From NCBI GenBank assembly GCA_009838975.1, contig VXQO01000150.1, forward strand, positions 18,616-82,615: a stretch of DNA of 64,000 bases, in the 5' to 3' direction. Origin of the DNA: Gemmatimonadota bacterium (lineage in GTDB: Bacteria > Gemmatimonadota > Gemmatimonadetes > Longimicrobiales > Gaopeijiaceae). Positions within the stretch are counted from its first letter, which is position 1. Each line of letters opens with the position of its first letter. Position numbers and translations under genes: made by a program. Of the stretch, positions 34,803 to 43,402 are shown in pieces. The notes below the pieces were generated by a model. The model saw nothing but the letters and a program-made list of their open reading frames with translations. It did no database searches and was not told where the DNA came from.

Positions 34803-36002
34803 TTGACGCCCATTCGACGCAATCGGAGACTACCGGAAGTGATTCCGCGGGATACGAATAGACCGGGCGGCTACGCGCCCGCAGGCAAGGATACGGGCCG
34901 GGTGAAGCCCAAAGGCACGTCCCGGATCCCGGCTCATTGCGGCGTGGACACCATCCCGATCACCTCGCGCAAGCCGTCGTGGCTCAAGGTGCGCTCTCCC
35001 GGAGGGCCGAACTACCTGCGCCTCAAGCAGCTCATGCGCAGCCAGTCGCTGCACACGGTCTGCGAGGAGGCCGGCTGCCCCAACATCGGTGAGTGCTGGG
35101 AGGCCGGCACCGCCACCTTCATGATCCTGGGCGATGTATGCACCCGCGCCTGCAAGTACTGCGCGGTCGCGCATGGGATGCCCACCGAACTCGATCTCGA
35201 CGAGCCCGGGAGGGTGGCCGAAACGATCGAGGCGATGGGGCTCGACCACGTCGTCATCACTTCCGTCAACAGGGACGAGCTCGCCGACGGCGGCGCAAGC
35301 ATCTACGCGGCGACGATCCGCGAGGTGCACGCGCGGCTGCCGCACTGCTCGGTCGAGGTGCTCATCCCCGACTTCAAGGGCGACGAGGACGCGCTGCGCA
35401 CGGTGATGGACGCGCGGCCCGCAATCCTGGGCCACAACCTCGAGACGGTCGAGCGGCTCCACCCCGAGGTGCGGCCGGGCGGCCGCTACTGGCGCTCGAT
35501 CTCGTACCTGGGGAGCGCCAAGCGCATCGACGCGTCGATGCTCACGAAGACGGGCATCATCCTGGGGATGGGCGAGGAGGCCGGCGAGATCCGCCAGGCC
35601 ATGGCCGACCTGCGCGAAGCCGCGGTCGACATCCTCACGCTGGGACAGTACCTGCGCCCGTCCCGCCAGCACATTCCCGTGGCCCGCTGGGTGACGCCCG
35701 GAGAGTTCCGCGACTGGAAGCGGATCGGCGAGGAGGAGTACGGGTTCCGTCACGTGGAGTCCGGGCCGCTCGTGCGCTCCAGCTACCACGCGAAGGAACA
35801 GGCCCGCGAGGTCGAGGCTGGGGGCCCGGGCTCGATACGCGATGTGATGGAGGCGGACATACCGGCGCCTGCCGAGCTGATCGACCCGGGCAGTCCTGCA
35901 GCGGGCACGGACGGGACCGGGCAGCCCGCGGCGCGCCGGGAGCTCATCCAGCTCCGCACGTCGATGAGGCCGCCCAAACGCGCCACCGGCACGGGCGGCT
36001 GA
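34803..36002 (+). CDS. lipA: Lipoyl synthase
   Basis: A 399-residue (maximum) radical SAM enzyme that inserts two sulfurs into octanoyl groups on E2 and GcvH proteins. The auxiliary cluster motif 'CEEAGCPNIGEC' (CxxxxCxxxxxC) and the radical SAM motif 'CTRACKYC' (CxxxCxxC) are both intact. The core starts near 'KPSWLKVRSPGG'. The start is uncertain: TTG 34803 or GTG 34902, since the first 50 residues are not family-conserved. An unconserved 70-residue tail follows the normal end. It sits ahead of the pyruvate dehydrogenase genes whose E2 it lipoylates. Confidence 0.93.
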   Translation: MTPIRRNRRLPEVIPRDTNRPGGYAPAGKDTGRVKPKGTSRIPAHCGVDTIPITSRKPSWLKVRSPGGPNYLRLKQLMRSQSLHTVCEEAGCPNIGECWEAGTATFMILGDVCTRACKYCAVAHGMPTELDLDEPGRVAETIEAMGLDHVVITSVNRDELADGGASIYAATIREVHARLPHCSVEVLIPDFKGDEDALRTVMDARPAILGHNLETVERLHPEVRPGGRYWRSISYLGSAKRIDASMLTKTGIILGMGEEAGEIRQAMADLREAAVDILTLGQYLRPSRQHIPVARWVTPGEFRDWKRIGEEEYGFRHVESGPLVRSSYHAKEQAREVEAGGPGSIRDVMEADIPAPAELIDPGSPAAGTDGTGQPAARRELIQLRTSMRPPKRATGTGG

Positions 36003-36038
36003 CGCAACGTGGCGCACGGCACACAGGAGAAGGAAGCA

Positions 36039-37118
36039 GTGGCGACGATTACCGGAATCGGGACCGCCGACGACGAGACCGAAGCGGCTGCCGCAAGCCT
36101 GGAGGGGTTCTCCGGCGACGAACTGCAGGCCCTGCTCGCCGAGATGCTCCTCTATCGCCGCTTCGAGGAGAAGGCGGAGGAGGCCTATGCGATCGGCAAG
36201 ATCGGCGGATTCTGTCACCTGCACATCGGGCAGGAAGGACTTGCGGCCGGTGCGATCAAGCCTCTCCGCGAGGACGACCAGGTCGTCACCGCGTACCGCG
36301 AACACACGCAGGCCATCGCCAAGGGCATAACGCCCCGGGCGGTGATGGCCGAACTCTATGGACGGACGGACGGGTGCTCGGGCGGACGCGGCGGATCGAT
36401 GCACCTCTTCGACACCGCCGTGGGTTTCCTGGGTGGGCACGGAATCGTGGGTGGCCAGATTCCGCTCGGTGCGGGCGTCGCGTGGGCCATCAAGTACCGC
36501 GGCGGTGATCAGATCTGCGTGTGTTTCATGGGCGACGCGGCGGTCAACCAGGGCGCCTTTCTCGAGGCGCTCAACATGTCCGCGATCTGGCGGTTGCCCG
36601 TGATCTACGTCGTGGAAAACAACGGCTACGGGATGGGCACCGCGTTTTCACGGGTCTCCGCCACCGAGATGCAGGCGCGTTCGGGGGCCTACGGAATCCC
36701 GGCGCACACCGTCAACGGGCAGGACGTGCTGGAGACCTACCGGTTTTTCGAGGATCTCGCCGAGCATGTGCGATCGGGGGCGGGACCCCAGTTCGTGAAC
36801 GCCGTGACCTACCGCTTCCGGGGACACTCGATGTCGGACCCGGTGTCCGGGACCTACCGGTCGAAGGAAGAAGTCGAATCGCACGTCGAGGAGCAGGACC
36901 CGATCACGATCCTGCGCGACCGCATGATGAACGCGGGCCTGCTGACCCAGGCTGAACTCGAGGCCATGGACGCCGACGCCCGAGCGGCGAGCGAAGATGC
37001 CGCGGACTTTGCGGACGCATCCCCGCTTCCCGACCCCTCGACGCTCTACGATCACGTGTACGCGGAGATAAACCCGCACGGTCGGCTTTTCCTGGACGGG
37101 AGGAGCCCTCATGGCTGA
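36039..37118 (+). CDS. pdhA: Pyruvate dehydrogenase E1 component, alpha subunit
   Basis: A 359-residue thiamine-diphosphate enzyme subunit. GTG 36039, with AGGAG and AAGGA upstream, is preferred to GTG 36009. The ThDP motif 'GDAAVNQGAFLEALNMSAIW' (GDG-type, here GDA) followed by 'VVENNGYGMGT' is clear. 'YREHTQAIAKG' and 'RGGSMHLFD' are active-site segments, and 'YRFRGHSMSDP' is the phosphorylation-loop region. With PdhB it decarboxylates pyruvate and acetylates lipoyl-E2. It overlaps pdhB by 8 bp. Confidence 0.93.
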   Translation: MATITGIGTADDETEAAAASLEGFSGDELQALLAEMLLYRRFEEKAEEAYAIGKIGGFCHLHIGQEGLAAGAIKPLREDDQVVTAYREHTQAIAKGITPRAVMAELYGRTDGCSGGRGGSMHLFDTAVGFLGGHGIVGGQIPLGAGVAWAIKYRGGDQICVCFMGDAAVNQGAFLEALNMSAIWRLPVIYVVENNGYGMGTAFSRVSATEMQARSGAYGIPAHTVNGQDVLETYRFFEDLAEHVRSGAGPQFVNAVTYRFRGHSMSDPVSGTYRSKEEVESHVEEQDPITILRDRMMNAGLLTQAELEAMDADARAASEDAADFADASPLPDPSTLYDHVYAEINPHGRLFLDGRSPHG

Positions 37119-38094
37119 GATGACCTACCGCGAGGCCCTCAACGCGGCCATGTGCCAGGAGATGGACCGGGACGACTCGGTCTTCCTCATGGGCGAGGAA
37201 GTCGCCGAATACGACGGCGCCTACAAGGTTTCGCGCGGGATGCTGGCCCGCTACGGGGACCGCCGCGTGGTCGACTCGCCGATCAGCGAACTGGGCTTCA
37301 CAGGCCTCTGCGTCGGCGCGGCGATGACGGGACTGCGCCCGATCTGCGAGTTCATGACCTTCAACTTCTCCATCCTCGCCCTCGACCAGGTCATCAACAG
37401 CGCGGCCAAGATGCTGTACATGACCAACGGGCAGATCCCGGTCCCGATCGTCTTCCGCGGCCCCACCGGCGCGGCGCTGCAGCTCTCCGCGCAGCACTCC
37501 CAGGCCTGCGAGACCTGGTACGTGCACGCGCCCGGCGTGAAGCTGGTCACGCCCGCAACCCCCGCCGACGCCAAGGGATTGCTGGCCGCGGCGATCCGCG
37601 ACGACGACCCCGTTGCCGTCATGGAGGGCGAGCTGCTCTACAACGTCCGCGGCGAGGTCCCCGACGGCGAATACGTGATCCCGCTGGGCGTGGCCGATGT
37701 CAAGCGCTCGGGCGACGACGTCAGCATCATCACGCACGGCAAGATGGTGCATGTGGCGCTGCAGGCGGCGCGCACGCTTGCCCGCGACGGGATCGAGGCC
37801 GATGTGGTCGACCTGCGCTCGATCCGCCCCCTCGATGTCGACGCCATCCTGGAGTCGGTGGAGCGCACCAACCGCGTGGTCTATCTGGAGGAAGGGTGGC
37901 CGTTCGCGGGCGTCGGCGCGCAGATCGTCTCGCTGATTCAGGAGCAAGCCTTCGACGATCTCGACGCGCCGGTCGTGCGGGTGACCCAGGCCGACGTGCC
38001 GATGCCGTACGCGAAGAACCTCGAGCAGATCGCCAAGCCCGGCGTGAAGGGCGTATTGGAAGCCTGCAGGAAGGTGATGTACCTGCCGGCGTAA
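37111..38094 (+). CDS. pdhB: Pyruvate dehydrogenase E1 component, beta subunit
   Basis: A 327-residue transketolase-like subunit. It starts 'MAEMTYREALNAAMCQEMDR', has 'FLMGEEVAEYDGAYKVSRGM' and the cofactor-activating glutamate in that block, 'STPISE'-type 'DSPISELGFTG', and the C-terminal transketolase domain with 'IRPLDVDAILESVERTNRVV'. It completes the E1 heterotetramer with PdhA. The start overlaps the pdhA end, so translation is coupled. Confidence 0.95.
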   Translation: MAEMTYREALNAAMCQEMDRDDSVFLMGEEVAEYDGAYKVSRGMLARYGDRRVVDSPISELGFTGLCVGAAMTGLRPICEFMTFNFSILALDQVINSAAKMLYMTNGQIPVPIVFRGPTGAALQLSAQHSQACETWYVHAPGVKLVTPATPADAKGLLAAAIRDDDPVAVMEGELLYNVRGEVPDGEYVIPLGVADVKRSGDDVSIITHGKMVHVALQAARTLARDGIEADVVDLRSIRPLDVDAILESVERTNRVVYLEEGWPFAGVGAQIVSLIQEQAFDDLDAPVVRVTQADVPMPYAKNLEQIAKPGVKGVLEACRKVMYLPA

Positions 38095-38112
38095 CCCCGG
38101 ACAAGCGAAGAA

Positions 38113-39444
38113 ATGGCAACCAAGGTCCACATGGAAGCGCTCTCGCCCACGATGGAAGAGGGCCAGGTCGTGAAGTGGTTGAAGGATGAGGGCGACGCGG
38201 TCACGCAGGGAGACATCCTCGCGGAGATAGAGACCGACAAGGCCACGATGGAGCTGGTAGCGCGCGGCGACGGCGTGCTCAGGAAGATCCTGGTGGCCGA
38301 GGGCGTCGCGGCTCCGGTGGGCGACGTCATCGCGATCATCGCCGCCGGCGACGAGGACATCGCCGGGCTGTTGGCGGGGCTCGGCAGCGGGAGCGCGGCG
38401 ACGAATGGCGGGGCGGCCGTGCCTGCGGGGGAAGCGGGCGCAGGGCAGAGCTCGGAGACCGCTGGCGCCGCCGCCGGTTCGGCGCGGGTCTCGGCGGCTG
38501 CCACGGCTCCCGAGGCCGCCGCGTCCACCATTCCCGCGACTGCTCCCGTGGCCGCCGGACGGGTCAAGGCGTCTCCGCTGGCAAAGCGGCTGGCGAGCGA
38601 GCTCGGCCTGGACATCCGCACCGTTCAGGGGTCCGGCCCGGCCGGCCGCGTCATCCGGCGCGACATCGAAGCGGCTGCCGCGGCTGCCGCTTCGGCGCCA
38701 CCCGTCGCACCAGCTGTGCCACCCGCGGTCACCGTCCCCGCGCCCGCCCCCGGCGAAGATTTCGTGGACATTCCCCTGTCCCAGATGCGCAAGACCGTGG
38801 CTCGCCGCCTGGCCGAATCGCTCGGGCCGGTGCCGCACTTCTTCCTGACGGTCGACGTGGACATGACGCGCGCGCTGGCGGCGCGTGTGCGTGTCAACGA
38901 ACTGCTGGCCGCGCAGGGCGCCAGGGCGTCGCTCAACGACATGGTCATCAAGGCCGCCGCGGTCGCGCTCACCCACCACCCGGATTGCAATGCGTGGTGG
39001 CAGGGCGACTCGATCCGTCGCTTCAGCCGCGTGCACATCGGTGTGGCTGTGGCGGTGCCCGACGGCCTGATCACGCCCGTCGTCACCGACGCCCACGCCA
39101 AGGGGCTGGGACAGATCAGCACCGAGGTTCGCGAACTCGCCGGGCGCGCCCGCGAGAAGAAACTTCAGCCGCACGAGTACACCGGCTCGACCTTTTCGAT
39201 CTCGAACCTCGGCATGTTCGGGATCGAGGAGTTCACGGCGGTGATCAACCCGCCGGAAGCCGGAATCATCGCCGTGGGCGCGGTGGAGGAGCGGCCGGTC
39301 GTGGTTGGCGGCGAGGTCGTCGTGCAGCCGCGCATGCGGATCACGATGAGCTGCGACCATCGCGTCATCGACGGCGCCCAGGGCGCACGCTTCCTGGCCA
39401 CGCTGAAGTCGTTCCTGGAGGAGCCGGCGGCGATCCTGATCTAG
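38113..39444 (+). CDS. pdhC: Dihydrolipoamide acetyltransferase (E2 of pyruvate dehydrogenase)
   Basis: A 443-residue E2 with one lipoyl domain (about residues 1-78; lipoylated lysine in 'EIETDKATMELVA'), an Ala/Gly-rich linker, a peripheral subunit-binding domain ('ASPLAKRLASELGLDIRTVQ', about 155-190), a second Pro/Ala linker and the catalytic core. The active-site 'DHRVIDGAQGARFL' is intact near the C-terminus. It transfers acetyl groups to CoA. It is 18 bp after pdhB. Confidence 0.95.
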   Translation: MATKVHMEALSPTMEEGQVVKWLKDEGDAVTQGDILAEIETDKATMELVARGDGVLRKILVAEGVAAPVGDVIAIIAAGDEDIAGLLAGLGSGSAATNGGAAVPAGEAGAGQSSETAGAAAGSARVSAAATAPEAAASTIPATAPVAAGRVKASPLAKRLASELGLDIRTVQGSGPAGRVIRRDIEAAAAAAASAPPVAPAVPPAVTVPAPAPGEDFVDIPLSQMRKTVARRLAESLGPVPHFFLTVDVDMTRALAARVRVNELLAAQGARASLNDMVIKAAAVALTHHPDCNAWWQGDSIRRFSRVHIGVAVAVPDGLITPVVTDAHAKGLGQISTEVRELAGRAREKKLQPHEYTGSTFSISNLGMFGIEEFTAVINPPEAGIIAVGAVEERPVVVGGEVVVQPRMRITMSCDHRVIDGAQGARFLATLKSFLEEPAAILI

Positions 39445-39488
39445 CAGGCTGTGTCCACGCGGAGCCGGGCCGGCGATGGAAAGAGTAA

Positions 39489-39522
39489 TGTCAACATGAC
39501 AAAATGTAATGTCAACATGACA
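39489..39522 (+). promoter_or_regulatory. Tandem operator-like palindromes at the amidohydrolase start
   Basis: TGTCA-ACA-TGACA occurs twice, at 39489-39501 and 39510-39522, exactly 21 bp apart, two turns of the helix. Both copies share the flanking TAATG. They overlap the translation-start region (ATGs at 39496 and 39517 lie inside the palindromes). Identical spacing on one DNA face is typical of cooperative dimer binding by a repressor. Confidence 0.6.
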
Positions 39523-40833
39523 CACACCGGGGCGCGCAACGGGCTATTGACGCTGATCGCGGCGACGATCCCCATCCTTTCGCCCGCGCTCCACGCCCAG
39601 GACGCCACCACCCTGATCCGCGCCGGCCGCCTCATTGACGGCAACGGCGCCCTCGTGTCCCCCGGCGCCGTCCTCGTCGCGGGCGAGCGCATCGAAGCGG
39701 TCGGCGCGGCCGCGCTTTCCCACCCTGCCGACCGCACCATCGACCTCGGCGACGCCACCCTCCTTCCCGGCCTGATCGACCTTCACACGCACCTCACCGA
39801 CAAGGTCGGCGTGCACTGGGAGGAGGTGCTCACCACCACCACACCCGCGCAGGCGGCGCTCTACGGCGCGGCGAATGCGCTCACCACCCTGCGAGCCGGC
39901 TTCACCACGGTCCGCGACATGGGCCCCACCTGGCCCTACACCGATGTTGAACTGCGCGACATCATCGACGCCGGCGTGATCCCGGGACCCCGCATGCAGG
40001 TCGCCGGCAACTACGTCTCGTCGACGGGTGGCGCGGGCGACGCCCGCCAGTTCTCCATCTACGTCGACGTGCCCGCCGTCCGGAACCTCGCCGACGGCGT
40101 CGACGCGGTGCGGGCCGCGGTGCGCACCAACCACAAGCACGGCGCCGACTTCACCAAGATCCTGGCCACCGGCGCGGTCCTCTCCCAGGGCCTGTCTCCG
40201 GGCGCGCAGCAGTACTCCGACGAGGAAATCGCGGTCGCCGTCGAGGAGACGAACCGCTGGGGACGCTTCACCGCCGCGCACGCGCACGGCACCGAAGGCA
40301 TCAAGGCCGCGATCCGGGCGGGCGTGCGCACGATCGACCACGGCTCCATGCTCGACGACGAAGCCATCGCCATGCTCCGGCAGAGCGACCACACCTACTT
40401 CGTCCCCACCCTGTACGTCGGCGTGATCGTCCCGCGGGACGGCGCGGCGCTGGGCATCCCCGAGCCGCTGATCCAGCGCTCCACCGAGATGATGCGCCAC
40501 CGCAACTCGACCTTTCGCCGCGCCCTCGAGGCCGGGCTGACGATCGGGTTCGGCACCGACGCAGGCGTCTTCGAACACGGCCACAACGCCCGCGAGTTCC
40601 AGGTCCGGGTCGAGATCGGCGAGAGCGAAATGGACGCGATCACCTCGGCCACCAGCATCTCGGCCATGATCATGGGCTGGGAGTCCGACGTCGGGTCGCT
40701 CGAGCCGGGCAAGTACGCCGACGTCATCGCGGTGCCCGGCAACCCGCTCGACGACATCACCGCCCTCGAACGCGTCATCTGGGTCATGAAGGGCGGCGAG
40801 ATCCACCGGGACGACCTGGCGCCGCGACGTTAG
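39496..40833 (+). CDS. Exported metal-dependent amidohydrolase (imidazolonepropionase/prolidase-like)
   Basis: A 445-residue amidohydrolase with a signal peptide (GLLTLIAATIPILSPALHAQ). Metal ligands follow the superfamily: 'LIDLHTHLTD' (HxH), the lysine region 'GADFTKILATGAVLS', 'TAAHAHGTEGI', 'TIDHGSMLD' and 'GFGTDAGVFEHG' with the catalytic Asp. It resembles exported Xaa-Pro dipeptidase/organophosphate acid anhydrolase-type amidohydrolases of Gram-negatives. ATG 39496 has GGAAAGAG upstream; GTG 39451 and ATG 39517 are alternatives. It interrupts the pdhC-lpd series and has its own operator-like site. Confidence 0.82.
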   Translation: MTKCNVNMTHTGARNGLLTLIAATIPILSPALHAQDATTLIRAGRLIDGNGALVSPGAVLVAGERIEAVGAAALSHPADRTIDLGDATLLPGLIDLHTHLTDKVGVHWEEVLTTTTPAQAALYGAANALTTLRAGFTTVRDMGPTWPYTDVELRDIIDAGVIPGPRMQVAGNYVSSTGGAGDARQFSIYVDVPAVRNLADGVDAVRAAVRTNHKHGADFTKILATGAVLSQGLSPGAQQYSDEEIAVAVEETNRWGRFTAAHAHGTEGIKAAIRAGVRTIDHGSMLDDEAIAMLRQSDHTYFVPTLYVGVIVPRDGAALGIPEPLIQRSTEMMRHRNSTFRRALEAGLTIGFGTDAGVFEHGHNAREFQVRVEIGESEMDAITSATSISAMIMGWESDVGSLEPGKYADVIAVPGNPLDDITALERVIWVMKGGEIHRDDLAPRR

Positions 40834-40888
40834 CTTTTCACGGCCCGTCCAGAGGCCACACCCGTTTCACCCCAGCGAGAGGCTTCCC

Positions 40889-42307
40889 TTGGCAGGAGAT
40901 CGACAGAGCAAAACGGATTTCGATGTCGTCGTGGTCGGCGGCGGACCGGGGGGCTACGTCGCCGCGATCCGTGCCGGCCAGCTCGGCCTCAGGACCGCGT
41001 GCATCGAGGCGGACAAGCTGGGCGGCGTGTGCCTCAACATCGGGTGCATCCCGACCAAGGCCCTCCTCAGCAGCGCGCTCATGGTCAACGAGCTCAAGCA
41101 CGCCGGCGGGCACGGCATCACCTTCGACGGATTCACGGCCGACCTCGGCCCCGCGCAGAAGCGCAGCCGGTCGGTGGCCGCAAAGCTCTCGAACGGCGTC
41201 AGCTTCCTCCTCAGGAAGAACAAGGTCGCCCACATCGAGGGCTACGGACGTCTTCTGGGGGGTGGAAGGGTCGAAGTCGACAACAACGGCGAGAAGCAGG
41301 TCATCAGCGCCCGCGACATCATCATCGCCACGGGTTCACGACCGCGCAGCCTGCCCTTCCTGCAGATCGACGAAGAACGTATCTGGTCTTCCACGGGAGC
41401 ACTCTTCCAGGACGAGGCGCCCGAAACGCTCGTGGTCGTCGGCGCCGGCGCGGTCGGTATGGAGTTCGCGGACATCTACAACGCCTACGGCACCAAAGTC
41501 ACGGTTATCGAGGCGCTCGACCGGGTCCTGCCGCTCGAGGACAAGGACTGCTCGCGCACCGTGGCCACGGCCTTCAAGAAGCGGAAGATGGACATCTTCA
41601 CGAGCGCCCGCGTGGAGAGCACGGAAGTCGTGGACGACGGCGTCGTCATCTCTTTCACCGACAAGCGCGGCAAGGCCCACCGGCTCGAAGTCGACTACGT
41701 GCTGTCGGCCGTGGGGCGGATTCCCAACACCGAGGACATCGGGCTTGAAGCGGCGGGCGTGAAGGTCACCGAACGGGGCAACTTCGTCGCGGTGGACGAA
41801 GCCATGCGCACGAACGTCCCGGGCATCTGGGCGGTGGGCGACTGCGCGGGCCAGCAGCTCCTGGCACACAAGGGCATGCACGAGGGCGTCGTGGCCGCCG
41901 AGCACATCGCCGGGGTAGGCCACCACACCGTGGACTACGCCAACGTGCCGAACTGCACCTACTGCCACCCCGAGGTCGCATCGGTGGGGCTGACCGAGGA
42001 CCAGGCCCGCGAAAAGGGCCTCGACATCGAGGTCGGCAAGTTCCCGTGGGCGGGCAACGGCCGCGCCCTGGCCGCCGGCGACTCCACCGGATTCGTGAAG
42101 GTCATCCGCGACAAGCGCTACTCCGAGGTCGTCGGCGCGCACATCGTCGGTCCCCACGCCACCGAACTCATCGCCGAATTCGTAATGGCTCGCCACCTCG
42201 AATCGACCGTCGAAGAGATCGACCTGGCCATGCACCCGCACCCCACGCTTTCCGAGGCGGTGGCGGAAGGCGCGCTCGGTGCGCTCGGGAGGCCGCTGCA
42301 CATCTAA
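40889..42307 (+). CDS. lpdA: Dihydrolipoyl dehydrogenase (E3)
   Basis: A 472-residue flavoprotein starting at TTG 40889. It has the FAD motif 'DVVVVGGGPGGYVAAIRAGQ', the redox-active disulfide 'GGVCLNIGCIPTKAL', an NAD motif 'LVVVGAGAVGMEFADIYNAYG', the second FAD motif 'GIWAVGDCAGQQLLAHKG', and the catalytic 'HPHPTLSEAV' at the interface. It re-oxidises the lipoyl groups of E2 with NAD+. It ends in a 4-bp overlap with the convergent ankyrin gene. Confidence 0.95.
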   Translation: MAGDRQSKTDFDVVVVGGGPGGYVAAIRAGQLGLRTACIEADKLGGVCLNIGCIPTKALLSSALMVNELKHAGGHGITFDGFTADLGPAQKRSRSVAAKLSNGVSFLLRKNKVAHIEGYGRLLGGGRVEVDNNGEKQVISARDIIIATGSRPRSLPFLQIDEERIWSSTGALFQDEAPETLVVVGAGAVGMEFADIYNAYGTKVTVIEALDRVLPLEDKDCSRTVATAFKKRKMDIFTSARVESTEVVDDGVVISFTDKRGKAHRLEVDYVLSAVGRIPNTEDIGLEAAGVKVTERGNFVAVDEAMRTNVPGIWAVGDCAGQQLLAHKGMHEGVVAAEHIAGVGHHTVDYANVPNCTYCHPEVASVGLTEDQAREKGLDIEVGKFPWAGNGRALAAGDSTGFVKVIRDKRYSEVVGAHIVGPHATELIAEFVMARHLESTVEEIDLAMHPHPTLSEAVAEGALGALGRPLHI

Positions 42308-43374
42308 CCCCCCTGGACGCTCGCTCGACGGAGCAGGGTGGCCGCCCTTGAACTCCCGGCATCCTCTGCTGCTTCCAGAGGCGTGCGACCGTCGTAGTCA
42401 CGCACCGACACGTCAGCGCCGGCCTTGAGCAGGACGTTCAGGATGTCCGCGTTCTCCGCATTCGCCGCCAAATGCAAGGGTGTCGCACCCGTCGCGTTCC
42501 TGGCGTTCACGTCGGCCCCGGCCTGTATGAGCGCCGTGGCGACCTCGGGGCCATGGTTGAAGGACGCCGCGCTGTGCAGGGGTGTTCCGGACGTTGCCAA
42601 CTCCCGGGCGTTCACCTCCGCCCCGGCTTCGATAAGGGCAAGCGCCACTTCCGGGTTCCAGTTGGCATACAACGCCCTCAGGAGAGGGGTATCTCCATGC
42701 CCGTTTTCGACGTTCACGTCGGATCCCCCGTTAATGAGAGCCAACGCTACCTCGGGGTTCTCGTTGTTCGCCGCCGCCAGGTGGAGTGGTGCCTCGTCGA
42801 GGCGGCCCGCACGAGCGTCGAGGTCAGCTCCGGCCCGCATGAGAGCCACAACCATCTCCGGGTTCTCGTTCGACCGTGCCGCGAGCGAAAGGGCTGTTGA
42901 TCCTTCCGGGTTCGCGGCGTCCACGTCCACTCCGGCGCGGACGAACGTCAAGGCTACCTCCGGATTCTCGTTGAATATTGCGGCGCCGAGCAGGTGCCGG
43001 ACTTCGGCGCGTGCGCCGGCCCCGAGAAGAAGAAGAGCCACCTGGGGGTTCCCGTTGTACCGCGCTGCCATGTCCAGGGGTGCCCGATTCATGCCGCTTG
43101 TGCCGAAGTAGCTGTCCATGGCGCCGATGTCGGCCCCGGCTTCGACAACCGCTTCCACCACGCCTGGGTGCTCGCTCCAGGCCGCAGCGAGATGAAGGGG
43201 AGTCAGGCCGGCCGAATCCCGGACCATCACATCCGTCCCCGCTTGCACGCAGGCCCTGGTATCGCCGGGAGTTGCCGACTTGAAGAAAGCTTCGGTATTC
43301 CAGGTCGCGCAATCGGGGGACGCGCACGTTGCCAGCAGGAACGTCGTCAGTAACGGACTCGTGGCTCGCCACAT
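42304..43374 (-). CDS. Exported ankyrin-repeat (lipo)protein
   Basis: A 356-residue protein from ATG 43374 (MWRATSPLL). It has a hydrophobic signal with lipobox-like LLATC and then about nine ankyrin repeats, e.g. 'GLTPLHLAAAWSEHPGVVEA', 'APLHLAAANNENPEVALALI' and 'GATPLHLAANAENADILNVL'. Most repeats carry the same insert 'NENPEVAL' or close variants, giving regular 36-38-residue units. Ankyrin arrays bind protein partners; none is encoded beside it. Upstream in-frame codons are outside the real gene. Confidence 0.8.
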   Translation of the reverse strand: MWRATSPLLTTFLLATCASPDCATWNTEAFFKSATPGDTRACVQAGTDVMVRDSAGLTPLHLAAAWSEHPGVVEAVVEAGADIGAMDSYFGTSGMNRAPLDMAARYNGNPQVALLLLGAGARAEVRHLLGAAIFNENPEVALTFVRAGVDVDAANPEGSTALSLAARSNENPEMVVALMRAGADLDARAGRLDEAPLHLAAANNENPEVALALINGGSDVNVENGHGDTPLLRALYANWNPEVALALIEAGAEVNARELATSGTPLHSAASFNHGPEVATALIQAGADVNARNATGATPLHLAANAENADILNVLLKAGADVSVRDYDGRTPLEAAEDAGSSRAATLLRRASVQGG

Positions 43375-43402
43375 CAACGGATGGCCGGCACGCGCACCCC
43401 GG

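Noticed and set aside
36904..39525. An 873-codon open frame on the minus strand
   Set aside because: It lies opposite pdhA, pdhB and pdhC. Its Asp/Arg/His-rich composition is typical of GC-rich antisense frames.
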